DNA from: Leucobacter sp. 7(1)
GTDB taxonomy: Bacteria > Actinomycetota > Actinomycetes > Actinomycetales > Microbacteriaceae
Assembly: GCF_900163635.1 (NCBI RefSeq)
Contig: NZ_FUID01000013.1
Location: 1 to 43,083 of the forward strand
Reading direction: 5' to 3'
DNA length: 43,083 nucleotides
Part shown: positions 30,295-38,774 of the stretch, one piece after another
Numbering within the stretch: position 1 is the first letter of the stretch
Layout of the letters: each line of letters starts with the position of its first letter
Program-made: the position numbers and the translations under genes
Notes under the pieces: generated by a model
What the model saw: the letters and a program-made list of their open reading frames with translations, nothing else
What the model was told of the DNA's origin: nothing
Database searches by the model: none

Positions 30295-32472
30295 CTACTC
30301 GCCGATGACGGGAAGGGCGCGTGTGCGAGTGTCCCCGCGGCGACGCCCACAGGCAAGCACTCCGGTGGCCACCACGCCAAGTACCGCGGCCGCCAAGAGG
30401 GCAAACCCAGCTGGGTCACCGCCGGTCTTCGCGAGGGTGCTTGCCTGCGATGCTGTCGTGGACCCGGCGGGAGTGACCGGCTTCACCACTGGCGGGGTTG
30501 TCTCTGGTGTTTCGGTCCCCGGCGTCTCCGTCCCCGGCTCCTCGCCACCGTCGGTGGGCGGTGTGGTCTTGGGAGCTGTGAGCGATCCGGCGTGCAGCGA
30601 CTGAGTCGGCACCCCGTCGGTGAACCACCATGCGGGGCGTGAGCCCTCGTTCGTGAGCGAGGCCGGGGCGGTGGCGAAGCCCTCATTGTTCGTGTTGGGA
30701 AGGTTCGCGGGACGCGCGAAGTGGGCGACATCTGGCGTGTCGGTTCCGTTGAGGGTGAGGAAGGCCGATGCGCCGTCACAGCCGTCGTCACACACGGCCC
30801 AGAGCCCACCGCGCACGGTGTCCCAATCGAGCGCCATGACGCCCGGCAGGCCCGGCTGTACCTCGGCGACGCGCTGCGCCGTGCCGTCAGAGTTGAGGGC
30901 AAACGCGAAGACCTGTCCACCGTCTTCGACCGCGACGAAGAACAGACCGCCGCCGTGCAGCGGGTAGCGCGCCGGATCATAGGCTGAGCCTGTGTTCGCG
31001 TCAACGAGCTTCCCGGCGAGGTCCGTATCGGCCACCCACTCGACAGCTTCGATGCCGAGGTTCGCGCTCACCTGCGGGAGCAGCGCGGTGAGGTCCCACT
31101 CGCTCGTGGAGACAACATCGGGGCCGGGGGCTGCGGGATCCATTTGCAGCACAACATTGAAGTTCACACCTTTCGCGCTGTTGTCGCGCTCCGAGGCGAG
31201 GTAGACGAAGCCATCATCCGCGACGGTGATGCCCTCGGTGTCGGGGCCCGCAGCGCGCGGGCTATCGGCGTCCTTCTGGAAGCGCGCCCGCTTGCCCGCT
31301 TCCCAACCGTCAACAAAGGTGGCGCTGCCGTCAGCGGCGACGCGCAGCTTCCAGAACCGCCCCTCGCCGTTGTCGACTGCCCACAGGAACGTGCCGTCGG
31401 CGGTCTCCTGCGTATCGAGCCCCGAGCTGTCCTCGAGGAACATCGACGCCTCATCGATCGCGGTAGCGTCCGCCGAGCCGGGCCACACCGCCGTCTCAAG
31501 CGACGGCTGCTCCGGTTCCCCACCGTCGTCAGTCACGCACTGATTCGCGGCACCGGGAGTGGGGTGGGCGAGGACAAACGGTCCGGTGCCCACCGCGCAG
31601 CGCGCGAGCGTGGCCTTCGCGGCGTCGCCATCGAGGGTCGCGTGTGCGGTCCACGCCCCGGTGCCATCGAGCAGGGTTCCCGCAGGATCGAACAGGCGGA
31701 TCTGATCAGCGCTTCCAATCCCGATCGCTTCGGGGAACAGCCCCGGGGTCTCACCGATCACCCCGAGTGAGGTCTCATCAACCACAATGTAGGCACCCGC
31801 CGCGATCGTGCTCCCGGCGGGGAACCGCCAGCTGTGGTCGTCTGAGTTGTCTCGCAGTTCGAATCCCGAAATATCAAGTGTCGCCGTGCTTGTGTTCACG
31901 AGCTCGACCCAGTCAGCGGGCTGGGAATCGACCTCGCTCAGCCGCAATGCTTCCCCCGGACTCGCCGGCTCTGCGAAGGTGTTGAGCGCGCCCTTCGTGG
32001 GGCCGCTCGTGTCCCGCCAGTCCCCGGCCGCAGTGCGGCCGAGCGTCGTGGTGGCGTGCTGCGTCCAGCTCACCTCATCGACGAGGGTACCCGCCGCGTC
32101 GAACACGCGCACTCGGTCGTCTTTGCCGAGGCCGAAGTCGAAATGCCCGGTTCCCGACTTCGCGAGCTCGTCAAGCACAAGGTATGCCCCCGGGGCGACA
32201 ATCGTTCCCGCAGGCACCGCGTATACGTGGCTATCGTCGCTGTCTGAGATCACTGCGCCGGAGAGGTCCACGGGGGCGGCCCCCGCGTTCAACAGCTCGA
32301 TCCAGTCCCCCGGCTCCCCGCCGTTCGATTCGATCTCGGTGAGCTGGATCCCGGCGATGCTGGGCGAATCGACCGGAGCGACTGCGACCGCAGCGGCCAC
32401 CGGGCCGAGGGCGAGGCAGCTCGCGCCAAGCGCGCCGGCGGCGAGTACAGCAAGTGGGCGGTGAGAACTCAA
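30295..32472 (-). CDS. LAxTG-anchored lamin-tail and phytase-like surface protein
   Basis: A 725-residue cell-wall protein. A signal peptide (about 1-33) is followed by two lamin-tail domains (about 38-145 and 150-280: DWIELLNAGAAPVDLSGAVI, DWVELVNTSTATLDISGFEL). A beta-propeller of the esterase-like/phytase type follows (about 315-620: TFLWAVDNGEGRFWKLR, GLWAVCDDGCDGASAF). The protein ends with a Thr/Pro stalk and LAKTG at 680-684, a hydrophobic segment and an Arg-rich tail, a class E sortase signal. The TTG start at 32472 is chosen because AAAGGAG lies six bases upstream and it gives a clean signal peptide (MSSHRPLAVLAAG). Lamin-tail domains in bacteria often bind envelope or act with nucleases or phosphatases; catalysis here is uncertain. 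Confidence 0.88.
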   Translation of the reverse strand: MSSHRPLAVLAAGALGASCLALGPVAAAVAVAPVDSPSIAGIQLTEIESNGGEPGDWIELLNAGAAPVDLSGAVISDSDDSHVYAVPAGTIVAPGAYLVLDELAKSGTGHFDFGLGKDDRVRVFDAAGTLVDEVSWTQHATTTLGRTAAGDWRDTSGPTKGALNTFAEPASPGEALRLSEVDSQPADWVELVNTSTATLDISGFELRDNSDDHSWRFPAGSTIAAGAYIVVDETSLGVIGETPGLFPEAIGIGSADQIRLFDPAGTLLDGTGAWTAHATLDGDAAKATLARCAVGTGPFVLAHPTPGAANQCVTDDGGEPEQPSLETAVWPGSADATAIDEASMFLEDSSGLDTQETADGTFLWAVDNGEGRFWKLRVAADGSATFVDGWEAGKRARFQKDADSPRAAGPDTEGITVADDGFVYLASERDNSAKGVNFNVVLQMDPAAPGPDVVSTSEWDLTALLPQVSANLGIEAVEWVADTDLAGKLVDANTGSAYDPARYPLHGGGLFFVAVEDGGQVFAFALNSDGTAQRVAEVQPGLPGVMALDWDTVRGGLWAVCDDGCDGASAFLTLNGTDTPDVAHFARPANLPNTNNEGFATAPASLTNEGSRPAWWFTDGVPTQSLHAGSLTAPKTTPPTDGGEEPGTETPGTETPETTPPVVKPVTPAGSTTASQASTLAKTGGDPAGFALLAAAVLGVVATGVLACGRRRGDTRTRALPVIGE

Positions 32473-32478
32473 GTGTGG

Positions 32479-32485
32479 CTCCTTT
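32479..32485 (-). promoter_or_regulatory. Ribosome binding site deciding a TTG start
   Basis: AAAGGAG on the minus strand ends six bases before TTG at 32472. The only other in-frame candidate, at 32511, lies upstream of it and has no such site. Confidence 0.7.
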
Positions 32486-32601
32486 GCAGCGGGTGGATGA
32501 TTCCATCGCACCAGCCGCGGGTAGCCAGAGTGTTACACGTGGGTGTCGCGCAGGTGTCGCGGGTCCGAAGATTCCCCGCGACCCCGCGCAACACACCCTG
32601 G

Positions 32602-34254
32602 CTATTGCTGCGCGCTGAGTTTTTCCATCAGGCCCGGGGCCCGGCGATCGTACAGACTGCCGCCCCAGCGCACGCCGAGCCAGCACACAAGCGCGCCCCA
32701 GACGAGCCCGACCCCGAAGGTCAGCCACGCCCACAGCGGATCGCCGGTGATGCCCGCCGCAATCGTCAGCGCGGCAATCGGGAGGGTCAGCACAAACAGC
32801 GACCCAAAGTTCGCCGCGGTCCCGACAAGGCTGAGCACCGCGGCGCCCGGCTTTGACACAAACGGGTTCTCCCCCGATTGCGGAACCGGCATGACAAACA
32901 GCGCGGAGCTGACGCTCGCTATGCCGAGTCCGCTCAGCAGCACTGCGCCCGCAAGGCCCAGCAGCGTCGGCAGCTGATCCAATCGACCGACAATCACACT
33001 CGTCACGACCGCAACGAGAATCACCAGCGGTGCGGAGACGAGGCCGGTCGCCCAGGCGCGGCCGATCCGGTCGTCAATGCCGCGCACGCCACGCAGAAGG
33101 TGTGTGCTGAACGCGGTACCGTCGTAGGAGAGGTCAGTGAATGTGGTGAGCGAAATCATTGCGGCCACGAAGATCGTGGAGGCGGTCAGCATGATGGGCT
33201 GTTCGGTGCTTCCGGCGAGGAATCCGAACACGACAGGCATCACGAGCACCACGATGAGGCTCTGGAGGTACCGCGGGTCGCGGATCCAGTAGGTGAAAGA
33301 CCGTGCCGCAATTGCGCCGCGTGGGGTCGCGGGGAAGCGCCCGAACCAGCCGGTGCCCGCACGTCCCTTCGCCTGCGAGCCACCAGCGTGTGTGCCCACG
33401 TTCGCGAGGTACAGGGCGCGCCAGCCCAAGAACAGCGCCGCAACCGTCGCGAGCGCGATCAGGAGCTTGAGCGCGGCGACGCCCCAGTTTCCTGCCGCGG
33501 CCTCGACAGGCACCGCCCAGACGGCTCCGAGCGGGGTCCAGCTCAGTGCTTCGGCGAAGCCGGGCAGCTGCTCACTGAACGTGGCCACGCCCGACCCGAG
33601 CCCGGCGAGCAGCGGACCGGCGAGCACAAGCAGCAACAGCAGGAGCCCACCGATGATCTCGCGGAAGCGGCGGTTTGCGGCAGCGCGTGTCATAAGTGTC
33701 ATCACAAGCTGGCACGCGAGCACGCAGCTCAGCGCCGCGACCGGTGCCAACACGAGCGCGATCACCGCGGCCCCGGGCGAACGCAGCCAGGCGAGCGCTG
33801 TGGCCGCCGAGACGAGCATCGTGACGATCCCGGGAACACCAAACAGGCTCGCCACTGCGATGCCGGCGACCTGCGTGCCCGGGCTCATCGGGAACATCAC
33901 TAGCCGTGCCGGATCCAGCGTCCGGTCCATCCCTGAGACAAGTATTGGGCCGAGCATCCAGCCGAGCACCAGCGCGGAGCCGCCCAGGACGAGGGCGGTC
34001 CGAGCGAGTTCGACATCTGCCCAGGAGAGTGCCACGAGTCCCCCCACGGCGAGGGCCAGCAGGCCAAGGCCATACAGGGCGCCGAGGATCGCGCCCACGA
34101 GCTGCCACGGATGCCGACTCAGCGTGTTCCACAGCACGCGGAATCGGAGCGCCACCATCACGCGAATCCGCGCGGCAGGCCCCGTCCGCGGCAGCTGAGC
34201 AGCTTCCGGGTGGGGCGGCAATACGCTCGCCGGGGTCAGCCCTGGTTCAGCCAC
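32602..34254 (-). CDS. ABC transporter permease
   Basis: A 550-residue integral membrane protein with about 12 hydrophobic segments, spread from LVGAILGALYGLGLLALAVG near residue 53 to the C-terminus. It fits the large two-half permeases that pair with a single cytoplasmic ATPase in actinobacterial exporters. The start is GTG at 34254, which overlaps the ATPase gene by 19 bp and has GGAGGGG five bases upstream, so the pair is translationally coupled. The substrate is unknown. The C-terminal half (for example RGVRGIDDRIGRAWATGLV) is typical of this group. Confidence 0.88.
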   Translation of the reverse strand: MAEPGLTPASVLPPHPEAAQLPRTGPAARIRVMVALRFRVLWNTLSRHPWQLVGAILGALYGLGLLALAVGGLVALSWADVELARTALVLGGSALVLGWMLGPILVSGMDRTLDPARLVMFPMSPGTQVAGIAVASLFGVPGIVTMLVSAATALAWLRSPGAAVIALVLAPVAALSCVLACQLVMTLMTRAAANRRFREIIGGLLLLLLVLAGPLLAGLGSGVATFSEQLPGFAEALSWTPLGAVWAVPVEAAAGNWGVAALKLLIALATVAALFLGWRALYLANVGTHAGGSQAKGRAGTGWFGRFPATPRGAIAARSFTYWIRDPRYLQSLIVVLVMPVVFGFLAGSTEQPIMLTASTIFVAAMISLTTFTDLSYDGTAFSTHLLRGVRGIDDRIGRAWATGLVSAPLVILVAVVTSVIVGRLDQLPTLLGLAGAVLLSGLGIASVSSALFVMPVPQSGENPFVSKPGAAVLSLVGTAANFGSLFVLTLPIAALTIAAGITGDPLWAWLTFGVGLVWGALVCWLGVRWGGSLYDRRAPGLMEKLSAQQ

Positions 34255-35006
34255 GTCGGCCCCTCCAGGTGCTGCCGTCCACCGACGAGTTCAACAAAGC
34301 GTTCCTCCAGCGTGGAGCCGCCGCGCACCTCGGCGACCGTACCCGCGGCCAGGACGCGGCCCTGTGCGATCACCGCGACGTGGTCACAGATGCGCTCCAC
34401 AAGATCCATCGAATGGCTCGACACAATCACCGTGCCGCCACCGCGCTGGAAGCCCTGCAGGATGTCACGAATGTTCGCAGCCGAGACCGGGTCGACAGAC
34501 TCGAACGGTTCGTCGAGCACAAGCAGGCGTGGCGCGTGAATCAGTGCGCACGCTAGCGCGATCTTCTTGGTCATACCCGCGGAGTAGTCGACAACGAGCG
34601 TGGTGCCCGCCGACTTCAGATCCAGCATGTCGAGCAGGTCCGAGCACCGGCGCGCGACAGTCTCTGCGTCCAGTCCTGCAAGAAGCCCGTTGTAGGTGAT
34701 GAGCTGCTCACCCGTGAGCCTGTCAAACAGCTTCACCCCGTCCGCGAGCACCCCAACAAGCTGTTTCGCTTCTTGGGGCCGCTCCCACACGTCGATCCCG
34801 GAGATCAGCGCCTGCCCAAACTCGGGGCGGAGGAGGCCCGTAGCCATCGACAGCGTGGTGGTCTTGCCGGCGCCATTCGGGCCGACAAGCCCGTAACACG
34901 AGCCGCTCGGAATTGACAGCGAGATACCGTTGACGGCGATCTTGTCGCCGAAACGCTTGGCGAGGCCGCGCAGTTCGAGCGCGGGAGGGAGGGGTGCGGA
35001 GTCCAT
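34236..35006 (-). CDS. ABC transporter ATP-binding protein
   Basis: A 256-residue ATPase. Walker A is GPNGAGKTTT, Walker B is LLVLDEPFESVDP and the H-loop is SSHSMDLVERI. The ABC signature is YSAGMTKK instead of LSGGQ, still in the right place and common in this exporter group. It powers the permease encoded by the overlapping downstream gene. The domain organisation suggests an exporter (no binding-protein gene nearby), perhaps for a drug or lipid. A 7-bp stem near 35038-35058 separates it from gltA. Confidence 0.93.
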   Translation of the reverse strand: MDSAPLPPALELRGLAKRFGDKIAVNGISLSIPSGSCYGLVGPNGAGKTTTLSMATGLLRPEFGQALISGIDVWERPQEAKQLVGVLADGVKLFDRLTGEQLITYNGLLAGLDAETVARRCSDLLDMLDLKSAGTTLVVDYSAGMTKKIALACALIHAPRLLVLDEPFESVDPVSAANIRDILQGFQRGGGTVIVSSHSMDLVERICDHVAVIAQGRVLAAGTVAEVRGGSTLEERFVELVGGRQHLEGPTWLNQG

Positions 35007-35037
35007 GATTCCACCCTATCGAGCCTGCCCGGCCCGA

Positions 35038-35058
35038 CTCCTCCCCCGCTCGGAGGAG
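35038..35058. terminator. Possible gltA terminator
   Basis: CTCCTCC (35038-35044) and GGAGGAG (35052-35058) form a 7-bp stem with a 7-base loop, starting 2 bases after the gltA stop. It is short, and the gap to the ABC gene is only 55 bp, so read-through is possible. Confidence 0.4.
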
Positions 35059-35060
35059 AT

Positions 35061-36359
35061 TTAGCGGTCGAGGTGCCGCTCGGGCGAGCCGATGTAGAGC
35101 TGCTGCGGGCGACCAATCTTGGTCTGCGGATCCTCGCGTGCTTCACGCCACTGCGCGATCCAGCCGGGCAGCCGGCCGATCGCAAACAGCACGGTGAACA
35201 TGCGGGTCGGGAAACCCATCGCCTTGTAGATGACTCCCGTGTAGAAGTCGACGTTCGGGTAGAGCTTGCGCTCCTTGAAGTAGTCGTCTTCCAGGGCGAT
35301 CTGCTCAAGTTCGCGAGCGAGACCCAGCAGCGGGTCGTTGACTCCGAGCTCTGCGAGCACCTTGTCGGCGCTCTCGCGCACGATGCGCGCGCGGGGGTCG
35401 TAGTTCTTGTACACCCGGTGTCCGAAGCCCATGAGCTTCACACCGTCTTCCTTGCGCTTGACCTTCTCCACGAACGTCTCGACGCTCTGCCCGGAGTCGC
35501 GGATCTGCGCGAGCATGTCGAGCACCGCCTCGTTGGCCCCACCGTGCAGCGGACCCGAGAGTGCGTTGATACCGGCCGACACAGAGGAGAACATGTTGGC
35601 ACCGGTCGAGCCCACGAGGCGCACCGTCGAGGTCGACGCGTTCTGTTCGTGGTCGGCGTGCAAGATCAGCAGCTTGTCGAGCGCATCGACGAGCACCGGA
35701 TTCATCTCGTACTTCTCGGCCTTGTTCCCGAAGTTCAGGCGGAGGAAGTTCTCGACGAAGTTTAGGTTGTTGTCGGGGTACAGGAACGCCTGGCCCACAG
35801 ACTTCTTGTGCGCGTAGGCAGCGAGCACGGGAAGCTTCGCGAGCAGGCGGATCGTGTTCACTTCAACGAACTTCGGATCTGTCGTGTCGAGCGAGCTTTC
35901 GTAGTACGTCGACATCGTCTGCAGGCCGCCCGAGAGCACCGCCATCGGATGCGCCGTGTGCGGCACGCCCTCGAAGTAGTAGCGCATGTCCTCGTGGAGC
36001 AGCGTGTGGCGTCGGATCTCCTCGTCGAAGGCACCGAGCTGATCAGCGGTGGGCAGCTCGCCGTAAATCAGGAGGTAGGCAACCTCGAGGAAGGTGGAGC
36101 TGCGTGCGAGCTCCTCAATCGGGTAGCCGCGGTAGCGCAGGATCCCCTCATCGCCGTCGATGTAGGTGATCGCAGACTTCGTCGACGCGGTATTCACGAA
36201 GCCGTAGTCCAGCGCTGTGTATCCGCTCTGCTTCGTCAGCGTGCTGACGTCAATAGCGGCATGGCCGGAGGCCGCCTCGCGGATGGGGAACTCTGCGGAG
36301 CCGCCCGGGAACGTGAGTTTCGCAGTGGCCGCGTTCTGGCCCTGAGTCGATTCGGTCAC
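35061..36359 (-). CDS. gltA: Citrate synthase
   Basis: A 432-residue type II citrate synthase that condenses oxaloacetate and acetyl-CoA. Active-site regions seen in order are GPLHGGANEAVLDML (catalytic His), FGHRVYKNYDPRARIV (second His) and VDFYTGVIYKAMGFP (catalytic Asp). The N-terminal extension before the core is typical of the hexameric, NADH-sensitive type. The start is GTG at 36359 with GAGGAG upstream; a good promoter lies about 120 bp upstream, with a palindrome in its spacer. The upstream neighbour dapC ends 216 bp away. It is the likely main TCA entry enzyme; mdh is at 5-6 kb. Confidence 0.97.
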   Translation of the reverse strand: MTESTQGQNAATAKLTFPGGSAEFPIREAASGHAAIDVSTLTKQSGYTALDYGFVNTASTKSAITYIDGDEGILRYRGYPIEELARSSTFLEVAYLLIYGELPTADQLGAFDEEIRRHTLLHEDMRYYFEGVPHTAHPMAVLSGGLQTMSTYYESSLDTTDPKFVEVNTIRLLAKLPVLAAYAHKKSVGQAFLYPDNNLNFVENFLRLNFGNKAEKYEMNPVLVDALDKLLILHADHEQNASTSTVRLVGSTGANMFSSVSAGINALSGPLHGGANEAVLDMLAQIRDSGQSVETFVEKVKRKEDGVKLMGFGHRVYKNYDPRARIVRESADKVLAELGVNDPLLGLARELEQIALEDDYFKERKLYPNVDFYTGVIYKAMGFPTRMFTVLFAIGRLPGWIAQWREAREDPQTKIGRPQQLYIGSPERHLDR

Positions 36360-36480
36360 GTCGTCTCCTCGTGGGGTCTCAATACTGACTGGGCATCGGG
36401 TATGACGCCGTTGTTCACCACCTTATCGGCTCCTTCGGAGCCGGAGCACCCCCGGGTGGTTCGCGAGGGGCGCTCCTGAG

Positions 36481-36510
36481 AATATATCTCGACGTCGAGC
36501 AAAAAGTCGA
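36481..36510 (-). promoter_or_regulatory. Candidate gltA promoter with palindrome in the spacer
   Basis: On the minus strand TCGACT (36505-36510) and TATATT (36481-36486) are 18 bases apart. Between them lies CTCGACGTCGAG (36488-36499), a perfect 12-bp palindrome in the position where a repressor would block polymerase. A short hairpin (36427-36443) lies in the leader. Confidence 0.45.
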
Positions 36511-36530
36511 TTCGAGATCGGATCACGTGT

Positions 36531-36564
36531 GGGATCGCTGATCCTGCGTGGGATCCGCGATCCC
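36531..36564. terminator. Hairpin after dapC
   Basis: Arms 36531-36544 and 36551-36564 pair over 14 positions with one mismatch and a 6-base loop. The hairpin lies 11 bases past the dapC stop, upstream of the gltA promoter, so it ends the fdxA-dapC unit. Confidence 0.7.
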
Positions 36565-36575
36565 GTGCAGGAAGC

Positions 36576-37688
36576 TCAGCGTTCCCGGGCGAGTTCCGCG
36601 AGCCTGCGTGCGGCCGTCGCAATATCTGCGTCGCTCGCGGTGAGCGCGAGGCGCACATGCTGCGGCGAATTGTCACCATAGAAGTGTCCTGGCCCCACCA
36701 CAATGCCGCGCGCAGCACATTCGGCGACGCTCTCCCACGCGTCCACTCCGCGTGTCGCCCACAGATAGAGCCCTGCTTCACTTCCCGATATCTCATACCC
36801 TGCCGCTTCGAGTGCGGGGCGCAGGATCGCGCGCCGCGCTCGGTAGCGGTCGCGCTGCTCAGCCACGTGGCTCTCGTCCCGGAGTGCCACGATCATCGCA
36901 GCCTGAACCGGGGCAGGGAGCATCAGTCCCGCGTGTTTGCGGACGGTGAGGAGGCGCTCCACAAGTTCGGGATCGCCAGCAAGGAACGCCGCGCGGTACC
37001 CCGCGAGGTTCGACTGCTTGCTCAGTGAATACACGCTCAGGACGCCACTGTGGTCGTCGCCAACAACCGCAGGATCGAGGATCGAGGGAATCGCCGTGGT
37101 GTCCCAGGGCGCATCCCACCCGAACTCTGCGTAGCACTCGTCTCCCGCGATCACCGCCCCCAGCTCACGCGCACGCGCCACCGCGGCACGCAGCTGCGCA
37201 ACATCGAGCACGCGGCCGTCAGGATTTGCGGGCGAGTTCAGCCAGACGAGTTTCGTGTGCTCGGGCCAGAGCGCCGGGTTATCCTCAGCGATGGCATCCG
37301 CACCGACCATCGCGGCACCCATCGCGTAGCTCGGATAGGCGATACGTGGAAACACCACGGCCTCACCGGCGCCCAGTCCCAGCAGGAAGGGCAGCAGCGC
37401 AACAAGCTCTTTCGAGCCAACCGTCGGGAGGACCGCCTCGGGAGCGACCGCAACGCCTCGACGGCGCAGGAACCACTCCGCGATCGCCTCTCGCAGCTTC
37501 GGACTCCCCGCCGTGGCAGGGTACGCATGCGCATCGGTCGCGGCTGCGAGCGCCTCACGCACGCCCGCGGGGCTCGGATCCACGGGGGACCCGACCGAGA
37601 GGTTCACGGCCCCGTCCGGATGCCGCGCCGCGTCTGCCGCGAACGGTGCCATCGCATCCCAGGGGTAATCCGGCAGCGCCGCCCGCAT
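36576..37688 (-). CDS. dapC: N-succinyldiaminopimelate aminotransferase (class I/II)
   Basis: A 370-residue PLP enzyme. The Schiff-base lysine is Lys224 in YSLSKQSNLAGYR; Asn155-Pro156 (SPANPDGR) and Asp183 (GDECYAEFG) are the usual cofactor contacts. It belongs to fold-type I and the group annotated as succinyldiaminopimelate transaminase in actinobacteria, next to ferredoxin (mycobacterial Rv1177-Rv1178). The role in DAP synthesis fits with dapD and dapE 7-9 kb away, but substrate specificity in this class is hard to prove from sequence. ATG at 37688 is only 5 bases after the ferredoxin stop, and AGGGCGAG at the end of fdxA can serve as its ribosome binding site. Confidence 0.9.
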   Translation of the reverse strand: MRAALPDYPWDAMAPFAADAARHPDGAVNLSVGSPVDPSPAGVREALAAATDAHAYPATAGSPKLREAIAEWFLRRRGVAVAPEAVLPTVGSKELVALLPFLLGLGAGEAVVFPRIAYPSYAMGAAMVGADAIAEDNPALWPEHTKLVWLNSPANPDGRVLDVAQLRAAVARARELGAVIAGDECYAEFGWDAPWDTTAIPSILDPAVVGDDHSGVLSVYSLSKQSNLAGYRAAFLAGDPELVERLLTVRKHAGLMLPAPVQAAMIVALRDESHVAEQRDRYRARRAILRPALEAAGYEISGSEAGLYLWATRGVDAWESVAECAARGIVVGPGHFYGDNSPQHVRLALTASDADIATAARRLAELARER

Positions 37689-37693
37689 GCGCG

Positions 37694-38014
37694 CTACTCG
37701 CCCTGCGGCGGCAACGCCGCCACGATCGGGTGATCGAAGTCGTATACCCCGGTCTTTGCGGCCCCGCCCGGGGAACCAATCTCGGTGAAGAAGTCGACGT
37801 TCGCGGTGTAGTAGTCGGCCCACTCACCCGGCAGGTCGTCTTCGTAGTAGATCGCCTCGACGGGGCAGACAGGCTCGCACGCGCCGCAGTCGACGCACTC
37901 GTCCGGGTGGATGTAGAGCATCCGGTCACCCTCGTAGATGCAATCCACGGGGCACTCGTCCACACAGGCGCGATCCTTCACGTCCACGCACGGAAGCGCG
38001 ATCACATACGTCAC
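37694..38014 (-). CDS. fdxA: 7Fe ferredoxin (FdxA type)
   Basis: A 106-residue electron carrier. The N-terminal motif [17 protein letters not shown] and the central [12 protein letters not shown] are the ligand sets for one [3Fe-4S] and one [4Fe-4S] cluster, as in mycobacterial FdxA/FdxC. The C-terminal half (about 55-106) is the conserved actinobacterial extension. GTG at 38014 is preceded by AAAGGTGG; an alternative GTG at 38023 is less well placed. It is co-transcribed with dapC, an arrangement conserved in actinobacteria whose biochemical reason is unknown. Confidence 0.94.
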   Translation of the reverse strand: MTYVIALPCVDVKDRACVDECPVDCIYEGDRMLYIHPDECVDCGACEPVCPVEAIYYEDDLPGEWADYYTANVDFFTEIGSPGGAAKTGVYDFDHPIVAALPPQGE

Positions 38015-38117
38015 GACGCCCACCTTTCACTCAGCACAACGAATACGTTTCAGTCTAACGCCGCCACACTGAGTGCCGTGCACGCGGGGAGACCGTTCGG
38101 GGCCCACGAGTCCCGGA

Positions 38118-38774
38118 TCAGCCAGCGATGTCCCGGCACAGAGCCCCCGCCCCGAGCGCGAGGCCGGTCCAGCACGCGAGCAGCAAGATCGGTCCCGCAG
38201 CAAACTCCGCGCGCCCGCGGCGGTGAGCGACCACACCCGCGAGCATCACGCCCAGCAGGAGCGTTCCCGCATAGCCTGTCGCGACAAGCAACGGGTCGAT
38301 GGCCGCCACAGGAAACACAGTTACCGGGACGAGTTTCAGATCACCCGCCCCGAATGCGGCCGGGCGAGCCACCCACGCCGTGAGCGCGGCCCCCAGGACG
38401 ATCAGCGTGGTCCCCAGCGCGGCGAGCAGCCGGGAACCCGCTCCGAGAGCGAGTAGCGCCGCGACACCCACGGCAATCACGGAGAGGGTCGCCCACACCA
38501 ATACCGGGTTCGGGAGCCTGTGCTCACGCAGATCCAGCCGCGCGAGCCACACGCTCCACCCGCCAAGCAGCAACGTCGCGAGCGCCGCGAGTATGATCCC
38601 CAGTTGCGCGAGCGCGTGTGCGGCAGGCCCGCCAACTGGGCTCGGCGTGGCCGCCTGGCAGAGCACTGCTCCTCCCCCGATCCCCGCGGTACTCGCGCCC
38701 GCGGCGATCCACCACCGATCCGCGACGGCGAGCGCCGCGGCCTCGGCGCGGAGGCCCCGGATGCCGGGAATCAC
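38118..38774 (-). CDS. A24 prepilin-peptidase-like membrane protein
   Basis: A 218-residue membrane protein with several hydrophobic segments. The two aspartate motifs of the type IV prepilin peptidase family are present: [14 protein letters not shown] and FGAGDLKLV. There is no N-terminal methylation domain, so it is the short type seen with Flp/Tad pili. No pilus genes are in the window. It overlaps the argB stop by 4 bp (GTGA, 38771-38774), so it is translationally coupled to the arginine operon, an odd partner. Activity and substrate are unknown. Confidence 0.82.
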   Translation of the reverse strand: MIPGIRGLRAEAAALAVADRWWIAAGASTAGIGGGAVLCQAATPSPVGGPAAHALAQLGIILAALATLLLGGWSVWLARLDLREHRLPNPVLVWATLSVIAVGVAALLALGAGSRLLAALGTTLIVLGAALTAWVARPAAFGAGDLKLVPVTVFPVAAIDPLLVATGYAGTLLLGVMLAGVVAHRRGRAEFAAGPILLLACWTGLALGAGALCRDIAG

